A stretch of 5,606 nucleotides of DNA from Alphaproteobacteria bacterium. Its GTDB lineage: Bacteria > Pseudomonadota > Alphaproteobacteria > Rhodobacterales > Rhodobacteraceae. The position numbers were made by a program, and so were the translations under genes. A model generated the notes under the pieces. The model ran no database searches and had not been told where the DNA came from. It was given only the letters and a program-made list of their open reading frames with translations. Positions 1 to 5,606 of the stretch are shown piece after piece. The DNA is taken from the NCBI GenBank assembly GCA_024277955.1, contig JAJRUE010000152.1, positions 1 through 5,606 of the forward strand, written 5' to 3'. Every line of letters begins with the position of its first letter. Within the stretch, counting starts at the first letter, position 1.

Positions 1-27
1 ACACCCGCTTCTCGGTCGTTACTATCT

Positions 28-88
28 GGTTAAAAGGTTAACCGAAGGTTACCAACTTAAGGTTGACTAGCATCACACGTTAAGGTTG
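28..88. repeat. Cluster of TTAA/GGTT words with a small dyad
   Basis: The non-coding left edge holds five copies of GGTT(A/G), starting at 28, 36, 47, 61 and 84. Two are exact 9-bp direct repeats, TTAAGGTTG at 57-65 and 80-88. A perfect dyad, GGTTAA-AAGG-TTAACC, lies at 28-43, and a second overlapping one, TAACC-GAA-GGTTA, at 39-51. The last repeat copy runs over the stop codon and final codons of the sciP-like gene. The words resemble the TTAAC half-site of CtrA, but no pair has the N7 spacing of a full CtrA box. It could be an operator for a gene beyond the left edge, or weak hairpins 3' of the sciP-like gene. No T-run terminator is evident. The repeats are seen directly; their function is unknown. 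Confidence 0.5.
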
Positions 89-358
89 TCTATATTTTTT
101 CAGATGCGTCACCCGCAAGCCGCCGCGCCCGTGCTTGAGCAACGCTGACTCCCACGAGGCGAATTCTTCCTCCGTCAGTTCATACATGCGGCACACTTCC
201 TCCAGCGACACCAGCCCCGCATTTACCGCCAGCACCACCGTTGCCTTGCGCCGCGCCACCCAGCGATAGGTGTTCTTCGGCGGCAGGTCGCTGCGCGTCA
301 GCCGCGACCCGTCCGGCAATTTCACGGACACCGGCCCGCTTTCCCTTCTGACAAACAT
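80..358 (-). CDS. SciP-like DUF1153 family regulator
   Basis: This is a 92-residue protein of the DUF1153 family, whose characterised member is SciP of Caulobacter, a small helix-turn-helix protein that binds CtrA and blocks CtrA-dependent transcription. Family landmarks seen here are LPDGS (14-18), LPPKNT (25-30), RWVARRK (32-38), the helical SLEEVCRMYELTEEEFASW (51-69), and a basic C-terminus ending KKYRQP. An upstream in-frame ATG at 389-391 would give 103 residues. I prefer the ATG at 356-358 because the family normally begins about here (around 90 residues) and because GGGGGAAG stands just upstream of it (complement of 361-368), whereas the upstream ATG has only a weak site. It is divergent from mnmA. 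Rhodobacteraceae may carry more than one DUF1153 paralogue, so whether this is the true SciP orthologue is not settled. The family call is firm; the role in cell-cycle or motility control is inferred. Confidence 0.85.
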   Translation of the reverse strand: MFVRRESGPVSVKLPDGSRLTRSDLPPKNTYRWVARRKATVVLAVNAGLVSLEEVCRMYELTEEEFASWESALLKHGRGGLRVTHLKKYRQP

Positions 359-396
359 TTCTTCCCCCGTATTTTCCCTCGCCACCACCATGACCC

Positions 397-418
397 GATT
401 CCGTTAAGCAGTTATGAA
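397..418 (-). promoter_or_regulatory. Candidate CtrA box with adjacent GANTC site
   Basis: Read on the minus strand toward the sciP-like gene, 418-403 reads TTCA-N7-TTAAC. This is one mismatch from the CtrA consensus TTAA-N7-TTAAC. A GANTC methylation site (GAATC on this strand) lies two bases further on, at 397-401. The box is 45 bp upstream of the preferred sciP-like start and 59 bp upstream of mnmA, so it could act on either gene. CtrA control of sciP is known in Caulobacter. GANTC occurs at a dozen or more other places in this window, so that part alone is weak evidence. Confidence 0.4.
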
Positions 419-426
419 AGCCCCGC

Positions 427-454
427 TTGCGAGTGCGTAAAATTTGCCTATATT
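427..454 (+). promoter_or_regulatory. Candidate sigma-70 promoter for mnmA
   Basis: A -35-like TTGCGA (427-432) and a -10-like TATATT (449-454) are separated by 16 bp, in the only A/T-rich stretch between the divergent genes. Transcription would begin near 461, leaving a short leader of roughly 16 bases that contains the AGGAG ribosome binding site. Promoters in high-GC alphaproteobacteria are poorly conserved, so this is a candidate only. Confidence 0.4.
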
Positions 455-465
455 GCGAGGCATTC

Positions 466-470
466 AGGAG
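466..470 (+). promoter_or_regulatory. mnmA ribosome binding site (decides the start)
   Basis: AGGAG sits 6 bases before the ATG at 477-479. It favours this ATG over an in-frame TTG at 444, which has no such site and would lie upstream of the predicted transcription start. Confidence 0.75.
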
Positions 471-476
471 CGCCCC

Positions 477-1604
477 ATGACAGCCGTAAATTCCCTTGGC
501 TTTGCCAAACCCAAAAGCGAAACCCGTGTGGTCGTTGCCATGTCGGGGGGTGTGGATTCCTCGGTCGTGGCGGCGAAACTGAAACGCGAGGGCTATGATG
601 TGGTCGGGGTGACGTTGCAGCTGTATGACCACGGCGCGGCGCTGGCCAAGAAGGGCGCCTGCTGTGCCGGTCGTGACATCCACGATGCCCGCCGCGTGGC
701 CGAGGAAATGGGTTTTCCCCATTATGTTCTGGATTATGAAAACCGGTTCAAGGAGACGGTGATCGAGGAATTCGCCGATGCCTATCTGGCCGGTGCCACC
801 CCCGTTCCCTGCATCCGCTGCAACGAAAAGGTAAAATTCCGCGACCTTCTGGAAACCGCGCGTGATCTGGGGGCGGACTGTATGGCGACGGGGCATTATA
901 TCCAGCGGTTTGACGGCGAAAAGGCGGAGCTGCATCAGGCCGCCGATCCCGCCCGCGACCAGAGCTATTTCCTGTTTTCCACCACGCAAGAGCAACTCGA
1001 CTACCTGCGGTTCCCCCTTGGCCACCTGAAATCCAAGGCCGAGACCCGCGCGCTGGCCGCCGATTTCGGGCTGGCGGTGGCAGACAAGCCCGACAGTCAG
1101 GACATCTGTTTCGTGCCCAACGGTTCCTACGCCGAAGTGATCGAGAAACTGCGCCCCGGCGCCGCCGACCCCGGTGATATCGTGCATCTGGACGGCGAGG
1201 TTCTGGGCCAGCATCGCGGCGTGATCCATTACACCATCGGCCAGCGGCGCGGTCTTGGCATCGGCGGGCGCGAGCCGCTTTATGTGGTGAAACTGGACCC
1301 CGAAACACGGCAGGTCATCGTCGGCCCGCGCGAGGCTTTGGGCAAATCCTCGATTCCGGTGGCGGAAATCAACTGGCTGGGCGACACGGATTTCGAGGCC
1401 GCCCCGGCGGGGGGCTGGGAAATGCGGGTGCGCGTACGTTCCACCCGCCCGCCGAAAGCGGCGCGTATCATCCCCACCGGCCCGCATACCGCCATCGTCG
1501 AACTGGAGGAACCCGAAGACGGCGTATCCCCCGGTCAGGCCTGCGTATTCTATGCCCCCGACAGCACCCGCATTCTTGGCGGCGGCTGGATCATCAAAGA
1601 ATAG
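477..1604 (+). CDS. mnmA: tRNA-specific 2-thiouridylase MnmA
   Basis: MnmA activates U34 of tRNA-Lys, -Glu and -Gln with ATP and inserts sulfur passed from the IscS relay, making the 2-thio part of the modified wobble uridine in the cytoplasm. The protein has 375 residues, normal for the family. Landmarks are the PP-loop SGGVDSS (23-29), TGHY (138-141), the catalytic loop PCIRCNEKVKF (111-121) with the expected nucleophile Cys115, and the second catalytic cysteine, Cys211, in DSQDICFVP. GQRRGLGIGG (255-264) leads into the C-terminal beta-barrel region. It has extra cysteines, Cys62-Cys63 and Cys112, which I recall as typical of alphaproteobacterial members and absent at these places in E. coli. 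The start is the ATG with AGGAG 6 bases upstream. The dipeptidase gene follows after 8 bp, and its ribosome binding site overlaps the mnmA stop codon, so the two are probably cotranscribed. Identification is secure. Confidence 0.97.
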   Translation: MTAVNSLGFAKPKSETRVVVAMSGGVDSSVVAAKLKREGYDVVGVTLQLYDHGAALAKKGACCAGRDIHDARRVAEEMGFPHYVLDYENRFKETVIEEFADAYLAGATPVPCIRCNEKVKFRDLLETARDLGADCMATGHYIQRFDGEKAELHQAADPARDQSYFLFSTTQEQLDYLRFPLGHLKSKAETRALAADFGLAVADKPDSQDICFVPNGSYAEVIEKLRPGAADPGDIVHLDGEVLGQHRGVIHYTIGQRRGLGIGGREPLYVVKLDPETRQVIVGPREALGKSSIPVAEINWLGDTDFEAAPAGGWEMRVRVRSTRPPKAARIIPTGPHTAIVELEEPEDGVSPGQACVFYAPDSTRILGGGWIIKE

Positions 1605-1612
1605 GAAACCCC

Positions 1613-2983
1613 ATGTCCCAACTCGACACCGTCCTTGCCAAGGCCGACGAAAACATCCCCGCCGCGCTGGAGCGTCTGTTTGAACTGCTGCGCATCGAGA
1701 GCATCTCTACCGATCCGGCCTATGCCGATGCCTGCGTCAAGGCGGCCGACTGGCTGGTGGCGGAGTTGAACAGCATCGGTTTCAAAGCCGAGCGGCGCGA
1801 CACCACCGGCCATCCGATGGTGGTGGCCCATTCCGGCGGCGCGGGGCGGCACATGCTGTTTTACGGGCATTACGATGTGCAACCGGTCGATCCGCTCGAC
1901 CTTTGGGACCGCCCGCCGTTCGATCCCGCCATCGAGGACACCCCCAAAGGCAAGGTGATACGGGCGCGCGGGGCCTCGGACGACAAGGGGCAGTTGATGA
2001 CCTTTGTCGAGGCCTGCCGCGCCTGGAAAGAGGCCACCGGCGAACTGCCCGGCAATATCTCGATCCTGTTCGAGGGCGAGGAGGAAAGCGGCTCCCCCTC
2101 GCTCATCCCCTTCCTTGAGGAAAACGCGGACGAGCTGAAGGCCGATATCGCGCTGGTCTGCGATACGGGGCTGTGGGACGAGAACACCCCCGCGATCACC
2201 ACCATGCTGCGCGGTCTGGTGGGCGAGGATTTCACCATCCACGCCGCCGACAAGGATTTGCATTCCGGCATGTACGGCGGCCCCGCCATCAACCCGATCC
2301 GCGTGCTGACCCGTATTCTGGCGGGGTTGCAGGATGACGATTATCGCGTGACCCTGCCCGGGTTCTATGACGGCGTGCCCGAGGTGCCGGCCGACATCAA
2401 GGCGCAATGGGAAGGCCTGCATTTCGACGGAGAAAAATTCCTGAACGCGGTGGGGCTGGCGCATCCGGCGGGGGAGCCGGCCTATTCGGCGCTCGAACAG
2501 ATCTGGGCGCGCCCGACCTGCGAGATCAACGGGATCATTGGCGGCTATACTGGCGCGGGGTTCAAGACGGTGCTGCCGGCGGAAGCGAGCGCCAAGGTCT
2601 CGTTCCGGCTGGTCGGCACGCAGGACCCCGACAAGATCAGCGCCGCCTTCCGGCAATATGTGCGCGACATGCTGCCCGAGGATTGCACAGTGGAGTTTCG
2701 CGAAAAAGACGGCGCGGGCGCCACAACCCTGCCGGTAGAGGCCGAAGAATTCGCGCTGGCCCGCGCCGCGCTGTCGGCGGAATGGCCGAACGAGGCGATC
2801 TTTGCGGGCTGCGGCGGCTCAATCCCGATTGTCGGGCATTTTCAGGAGATTCTGGGCATGGATTCGGTGCTGATCGGTTTCGGCCTCGACGACGACCAGA
2901 TCCATTCCCCGAACGAGAAATACGCGCTGCGCAGCTTCGAAAAAGGCATCCGCAGCTGGGTGCGGGTATTGGACGCCCTGTAG
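1613..2983 (+). CDS. M20-family metallodipeptidase
   Basis: This is a 456-residue di-zinc peptidase of the M20 family (ArgE/DapE/carnosinase-like), expected to hydrolyse dipeptides or a related amide in the cytoplasm; no signal peptide is visible. By comparison with carnosine dipeptidases, the metal and catalytic residues are His86 in YGHYDVQP with Asp88, bridging Asp123 in GASDDKGQ, base Glu157 and ligand Glu158 in EGEEESGS, Asp184 in CDTG, and His431 in IHSPNE. The lid/dimerisation domain (about 200-325) has the DLHSGMYGG motif with substrate-binding His217. GCGGSIPI (399-406) is the usual substrate-contact loop. All key residues are present, so the enzyme should be active. The start has AGGAAA (1603-1608) 4 bases upstream, overlapping the mnmA stop. 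The substrate cannot be told from sequence, and many annotations simply say M20 dipeptidase. There is no obvious functional tie to tRNA thiolation. Confidence 0.93.
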   Translation: MSQLDTVLAKADENIPAALERLFELLRIESISTDPAYADACVKAADWLVAELNSIGFKAERRDTTGHPMVVAHSGGAGRHMLFYGHYDVQPVDPLDLWDRPPFDPAIEDTPKGKVIRARGASDDKGQLMTFVEACRAWKEATGELPGNISILFEGEEESGSPSLIPFLEENADELKADIALVCDTGLWDENTPAITTMLRGLVGEDFTIHAADKDLHSGMYGGPAINPIRVLTRILAGLQDDDYRVTLPGFYDGVPEVPADIKAQWEGLHFDGEKFLNAVGLAHPAGEPAYSALEQIWARPTCEINGIIGGYTGAGFKTVLPAEASAKVSFRLVGTQDPDKISAAFRQYVRDMLPEDCTVEFREKDGAGATTLPVEAEEFALARAALSAEWPNEAIFAGCGGSIPIVGHFQEILGMDSVLIGFGLDDDQIHSPNEKYALRSFEKGIRSWVRVLDAL

Positions 2984-3004
2984 GGTGCGTGGCCTCCACG
3001 CACC
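2984..3004. terminator. Perfect 9-bp inverted repeat between convergent genes
   Basis: GGTGCGTGG (2984-2992) and CCACGCACC (2996-3004) form a perfect 9-bp GC-rich stem with a 3-base loop. It begins directly after the dipeptidase stop codon and ends 12 bp before the stop codon of the convergent hydrolase gene. Its place suggests a bidirectional transcription terminator. Neither side has a T-run, so it is not a textbook intrinsic terminator. I recall similar GGTGCGTG/CACGCACC palindromes between genes in Rhodobacteraceae, so it may be a copy of a dispersed repeat; this could not be checked here. Confidence 0.6.
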
Positions 3005-3016
3005 GCCACATTCCGT

Positions 3017-3856
3017 TCATCCGGCCCGTTTCAGGAACCTCACCAGCACATCCGCATGGGCCTCGATCTTGTCGATGGAGCCGTGGTGTGCCCCCCCGAC
3101 CAACAGGGTTTCATCCTTGACCGGATCACGGCTCGCCGTGATTTCCTCGAAATCCGATACCGGCACCGCGCGGTCCGCGTCGCCGTGCACCAGCAGCACA
3201 GGCGCGGCCACCTGCCGGATAGTGTGCACCGGCGCGATAGCATCGAAGCGATAGCCGATCACCCATTCGATATAGCGCAACACCGCCCGCGCGATCGGAC
3301 GCGGGATGCGCAGTTTTGCCAGCCAGCGCTGCATCAGCGCCTCGGGGTGGGCGAAGCTGGCGATGGAGATCACCGCTGTAATGTCGTCGCGCCGCGAGGC
3401 CTCCAGCAACACCGCCGCCGCGCCGACCGAATGGCCCATGAGAGCAACACTCCCGTTTGAATGCTTGTGCAGCCAGTCGACTGCCGCGCCTGCATCTTCG
3501 GCAAATTTCGGCATGGCGGAATAGCCGTCCGCGGGGCTGCGCCCGTGCCCGCGCGCATCCACCAGCAACACATTGAAACCGGCGCGATAGAGCGGCGCGG
3601 CCAGCGGCAGCATGATCCCAGCATTGGCGCCCCAGCCGTGCAGCAACACCACGTTCGGCGCGCCCTCCGACTCCGGCACCAGCCACCAGCCGTAAAGGGT
3701 TTTCCCGTGCGCCGTCGGCACCGAAACCTGCCGGAAGTTCATGCCGAAATCCGACGGCTCCTGCGTTTCCTCCACCCGTGGTGCCTTGAAACCGAAATGG
3801 ATCGCAACCACAAAACCGGTGGCGAGGACCGCCAGTGCCAGCAAACCCCAGAGCAT
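3017..3856 (-). CDS. Membrane-anchored alpha/beta hydrolase
   Basis: This is a 279-residue serine hydrolase of the alpha/beta fold, with an esterase, thioesterase or peptidase-like activity that cannot be narrowed further. Residues 2-23 form a hydrophobic segment without a clear cleavage site, probably a single N-terminal membrane anchor with the catalytic domain outside the cytoplasm. The oxyanion-hole motif is LLHGWGANAG (71-80), DARGHGRS (100-107) follows, and the nucleophile is Ser143 in GHSVG. The acid is probably Asp228 in HGDADRAVP, and the base is His257 or His258 in GGAHHGS. The cap region (about 168-212) is short. The start codon shares one base with the stop of the preceding small gene (TAATG), so translation is probably coupled. 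It is the last gene of the minus-strand cluster. The fold and catalytic triad are clear; the substrate is unknown. Confidence 0.9.
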   Translation of the reverse strand: MLWGLLALAVLATGFVVAIHFGFKAPRVEETQEPSDFGMNFRQVSVPTAHGKTLYGWWLVPESEGAPNVVLLHGWGANAGIMLPLAAPLYRAGFNVLLVDARGHGRSPADGYSAMPKFAEDAGAAVDWLHKHSNGSVALMGHSVGAAAVLLEASRRDDITAVISIASFAHPEALMQRWLAKLRIPRPIARAVLRYIEWVIGYRFDAIAPVHTIRQVAAPVLLVHGDADRAVPVSDFEEITASRDPVKDETLLVGGAHHGSIDKIEAHADVLVRFLKRAG

Positions 3857-4116
3857 TACTGCCTGCGCCCGCCACGCCTGCGCGGGTTGGGCACATCCGC
3901 CGTCGCCTGTTGCAATATTTCGGTCATCGGATGATCCGGAAAGGCGGGTGCGTAGTGCGCCAGCAGCGCCGCGCTATGGGCGTGCGTGCTTTCCTCCGCC
4001 GGAACGCCGAGCGCCCAGTCGAGGAAGATCGCCCGACACTCCGGCGCGGAAATCCCCTCTATGCGATAGGACTCGGCAATCAGCCCGCGCGGATCACATG
4101 CAAGATCACCCTTCAT
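3856..4116 (-). CDS. Conserved-looking small protein, unknown function
   Basis: This is an 86-residue soluble protein I do not recognise as a named family. I have a vague memory of similar unannotated proteins in Rhodobacteraceae. The core looks helical (about 10-38 and 45-72), with CDPRGLIAESYRIEGIS near the N-terminus, the pair Cys7 and Cys27, FLDWALG (31-37), LLAHYAP (51-57) and DHPMTEIL (61-68). The C-terminus is strongly basic (PRRRGGRRQ). No signal peptide or membrane segment is visible. An in-frame ATG further upstream (4171-4173) would add 19 residues. I prefer the ATG at 4114-4116 because it has GGGGG about 7 bases before it, overlaps the aldolase gene by only 11 bp, and avoids a low-complexity Arg-rich leader that reads like aldolase shadow. 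The stop overlaps the hydrolase start by one base. The packing between two clear genes supports it as real. Confidence 0.75.
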   Translation of the reverse strand: MKGDLACDPRGLIAESYRIEGISAPECRAIFLDWALGVPAEESTHAHSAALLAHYAPAFPDHPMTEILQQATADVPNPRRRGGRRQ

Positions 4117-4834
4117 GTTGCCCCCGCGCTGCCTGCAAAGCCGAATCCAGCGACCCCGCCAGATTGGCGACATCGCTGGCCACCGCGATATGGGTGAAGC
4201 CCAGCTCCGCCAGCACCTGCGGTGTGCCGAGCGGGAAGGTCACCGCGCCACAGGTCAACCCGTGCGCCCTGGCCACTTCGGCAATCCGTTTGGCCGCTTC
4301 CAGCGTTTCGGCACTGTCGATCCCGACGCCAGCGTCGGCGGAATAGTCAGCGGGGCCGAAGAACAGCTCGCTGATCCCCGCCACCGTGGCAATCGCCTCG
4401 ATATTTGCCAGCCCTTCCACCGATTCAATCTGCACCGCCAGAAACCCGTCGCGGTTCCAGCGGATTTTGTAGTCTTCTGCGTCGCGCCCCCAGCCAGCGG
4501 CCCGCACCACCGTGCGCGCATCGCCGCGCGCGCCCTTGGGGGCGTAGAAGGTCCAGTTCACGATCTCCCGCGCAGCTTCGGCGCTTTCGACCTTCGGCAC
4601 CATCACCCCGTCAGCGCCCGCATCCAGCACCCGCTTGATCCAGGCCTCCGAAGCCTCGGGCACCCGCACGATGGACTCGGCCCGCGCGCCGATCGCCATC
4701 AACTGCCCTTGCGCAGTCTCGACATTGGCAGGGCCGTGTTCCAGATCAACAACGATAAAATCAAACCCGCTTCCGGCGACAATATCCGCCACCTGCAGCG
4801 AGGGCATATCCAGCCAGCATCCAAATTTCGGCAT
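4106..4834 (-). CDS. HpcH/HpaI-family class II aldolase
   Basis: This is a 242-residue TIM-barrel aldolase of the HpcH/HpaI family, whose members cleave 2-keto-3-deoxy sugar acids or 4-hydroxy-2-ketoacids to pyruvate and an aldehyde using a divalent metal. By comparison with E. coli HpaI and GarL, catalytic His33 lies in VVDLEHGP, pyruvate-binding Arg57 in IVRVP, metal ligands are Glu137 in VQIESVEG and Asp163 in FFGPADYSAD, and VLDAGADGVMVPKVESAEAAR-type sequence starts at residue 69. YAPKGARG (97-104) is the usual turn. The N-terminus is about 12 residues shorter than HpaI, lacking the first helix. There is no room for it upstream because the glnE stop overlaps a perfect AGGAGG ribosome binding site 5 bases before this ATG. 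The family is certain; the substrate is not. Carbon-acid catabolism is the family's usual role, but the neighbours do not confirm it. Confidence 0.93.
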   Translation of the reverse strand: MPKFGCWLDMPSLQVADIVAGSGFDFIVVDLEHGPANVETAQGQLMAIGARAESIVRVPEASEAWIKRVLDAGADGVMVPKVESAEAAREIVNWTFYAPKGARGDARTVVRAAGWGRDAEDYKIRWNRDGFLAVQIESVEGLANIEAIATVAGISELFFGPADYSADAGVGIDSAETLEAAKRIAEVARAHGLTCGAVTFPLGTPQVLAELGFTHIAVASDVANLAGSLDSALQAARGQHEG

Positions 4835-4839
4835 TCCGC

Positions 4840-4845
4840 CCTCCT
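4840..4845 (-). promoter_or_regulatory. Aldolase ribosome binding site overlapping glnE stop
   Basis: On the minus strand the sequence TAGGAGG joins the glnE stop codon (TAG, complement of 4844-4846) to a perfect AGGAGG, 5 bases before the aldolase ATG. This fixes the aldolase start and suggests the two genes share a transcript. Confidence 0.8.
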
Positions 4846-5606
4846 ATTTCAGCGTTTTCGCGATTATTTCGGCCATATCCTGCGCCGTCTCTAGCAGCTT
4901 CGCCTCCAGCGCGGCAACATCAGCCACGCCTGCGACCTTCACCAGCAGATCAAGAAATCCCTTGCCTGCCTTCGCCGGATCCACCGGCCCGTCCACAGCC
5001 AGCCGCGCGACCTGCTGCACACCGGAAAACAGCCGCAAGGCCTCGGTGATCTTCGCGCCGTCCGAGGCCGAAATCCAGCCGACCGAGACCAGTTCCGGCA
5101 CCATCTCCACCGGCCGTTTTACATCCGCAAGACCATAGAGCACCGCGCCGGTTTGCAACAGCAACTCGATATCCATCAGGGAACCCGCCCCGTGTTTCAG
5201 CTCCCATGGATTGCGGCCGGATTCGCCCTTGGCTTCGGCCAGCTTGGCGCGCATCTCGATCACATCGGCGATCACCTTGGCGCGGTCATGCGGCTGGCAC
5301 AGCGCCGCGCGGATCGCATCGGCCACATCCGCCACCAGATCATCGCGCCCCGCCACAACCCGTGCCCGTGACAGCGCCAGATGCTCACAGGTCCAGGCCT
5401 CGGTTTTCTGGTATTCGGCAAAGGCCACCAGCGAGGTCGCCACCGGCCCCTGCCGGCCCGAGGGCCGCAGGCGCATATCGACCTCGTAGAGCGCCCCTTC
5501 GGCGGTCGGCACCGTCAACGCCGAAATCAGCGCCTGCGTGAGGCGGGCAAAATACGGGCTGATCGCCAGCGGGCGCGGCCCGTCCGAGGCCTCCGCCCCT
5601 TCGGCG
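4844..5606 (-). CDS. glnE: Glutamine synthetase adenylyltransferase GlnE, C-terminal part
   Basis: This is the last 253 residues of bifunctional GlnE, which adenylylates glutamine synthetase when nitrogen is plentiful and removes AMP when it is scarce, under PII control. The frame stays open to the right edge, so the gene's start and roughly three quarters of its length lie outside; full-length alphaproteobacterial proteins are over 900 residues. Counting from the first whole codon in the window, SDGPRPL (7-13) and YFARLTQALISALT (18-31) are followed by YEVDMRLRPSG (40-50), which holds the third acidic residue of the second nucleotidyltransferase domain, Asp43. AWTCEHLALSRARVVAG is at 70-86, and KHGAGSLMDIE (137-147) starts the C-terminal helical domain. 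This end therefore belongs to the adenylyl-transferring half. It heads the minus-strand cluster, and its TAG overlaps the aldolase ribosome binding site. Identification is firm. Confidence 0.95.
   Translation of the reverse strand, partial: AEGAEASDGPRPLAISPYFARLTQALISALTVPTAEGALYEVDMRLRPSGRQGPVATSLVAFAEYQKTEAWTCEHLALSRARVVAGRDDLVADVADAIRAALCQPHDRAKVIADVIEMRAKLAEAKGESGRNPWELKHGAGSLMDIELLLQTGAVLYGLADVKRPVEMVPELVSVGWISASDGAKITEALRLFSGVQQVARLAVDGPVDPAKAGKGFLDLLVKVAGVADVAALEAKLLETAQDMAEIIAKTLK

Noticed and set aside
30..41. Full CtrA box in the TTAA-rich left edge
   Set aside because: The TTAA words at 30, 38, 57 and 80 have spacers of 4, 15 and 19 bases, none equal to the 7 bases of the CtrA consensus.
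444..476. TTG start 33 bp upstream of the mnmA ATG
   Set aside because: It lacks a ribosome binding site and overlaps the predicted -10 element, while the ATG at 477 has AGGAG at ideal spacing and gives the family's length.
180..1487. A 435-codon open frame on the minus strand opposite mnmA
   Set aside because: It overlaps mnmA and the sciP-like gene almost entirely, has no recognisable domain, and its composition (rich in Gly, His, Arg, Gln) is typical of the complement of high-GC coding sequence.
1550..2656. A 368-codon open frame on the minus strand opposite the dipeptidase gene
   Set aside because: The plus-strand frame contains all M20 catalytic motifs over the same span; the antisense frame shows no family features and is a GC-driven shadow.
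2407..3120. A 237-codon plus-strand frame overlapping the dipeptidase end and the convergent hydrolase
   Set aside because: It is a second frame of the dipeptidase gene, Arg/Gly-rich, with no motif, and it runs through the intergenic palindrome.
4115..4894. A 259-codon plus-strand frame opposite the aldolase gene
   Set aside because: The minus strand carries a complete aldolase with catalytic His, Arg, Glu and Asp; this frame is its shadow.

Overview
The window is about 63% GC by eye and looks like a chromosomal segment of an alphaproteobacterium, most likely Rhodobacteraceae (Roseobacter group). The reasons are the small DUF1153/SciP-family regulator, the alphaproteobacterial style of MnmA and GlnE, and the codon usage. 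I see no phage, insertion sequence, CRISPR array, tRNA or rRNA. Most of the window is ordinary housekeeping sequence with tight operon packing.

Left part (1-1604): a non-coding edge with repeated TTAA/GGTT words is followed by a minus-strand SciP-like (DUF1153) gene. The divergent intergenic region (359-476) carries a good promoter and ribosome binding site for mnmA. It also holds a near-consensus CtrA-type box and a GANTC site facing the sciP-like gene. mnmA (tRNA U34 2-thiolation) then runs on the plus strand.

Middle (1605-3016): an M20-family metallodipeptidase follows mnmA after 8 bp, so the two are probably cotranscribed. It ends at a perfect 9-bp inverted repeat, which separates it from a convergent minus-strand gene cluster.

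Right part (3017-5606): four minus-strand genes are packed with gaps or overlaps of 11 bp or less. In transcription order they are glnE (C-terminal quarter only, cut by the right edge), an HpcH/HpaI-family aldolase, an 86-residue protein I do not recognise, and a membrane-anchored alpha/beta hydrolase. Stop codons overlap the next gene's ribosome binding site or start codon, which suggests one transcript with translational coupling. The functions (nitrogen control, aldol cleavage, esterase-like) do not form an obvious single pathway.

I did not find a clearly new system. The points most worth a second look are the CtrA-like site at the sciP-like gene, the unrecognised small protein coupled to aldolase and hydrolase, and the two palindromic or repeat elements (28-88 and 2984-3004).
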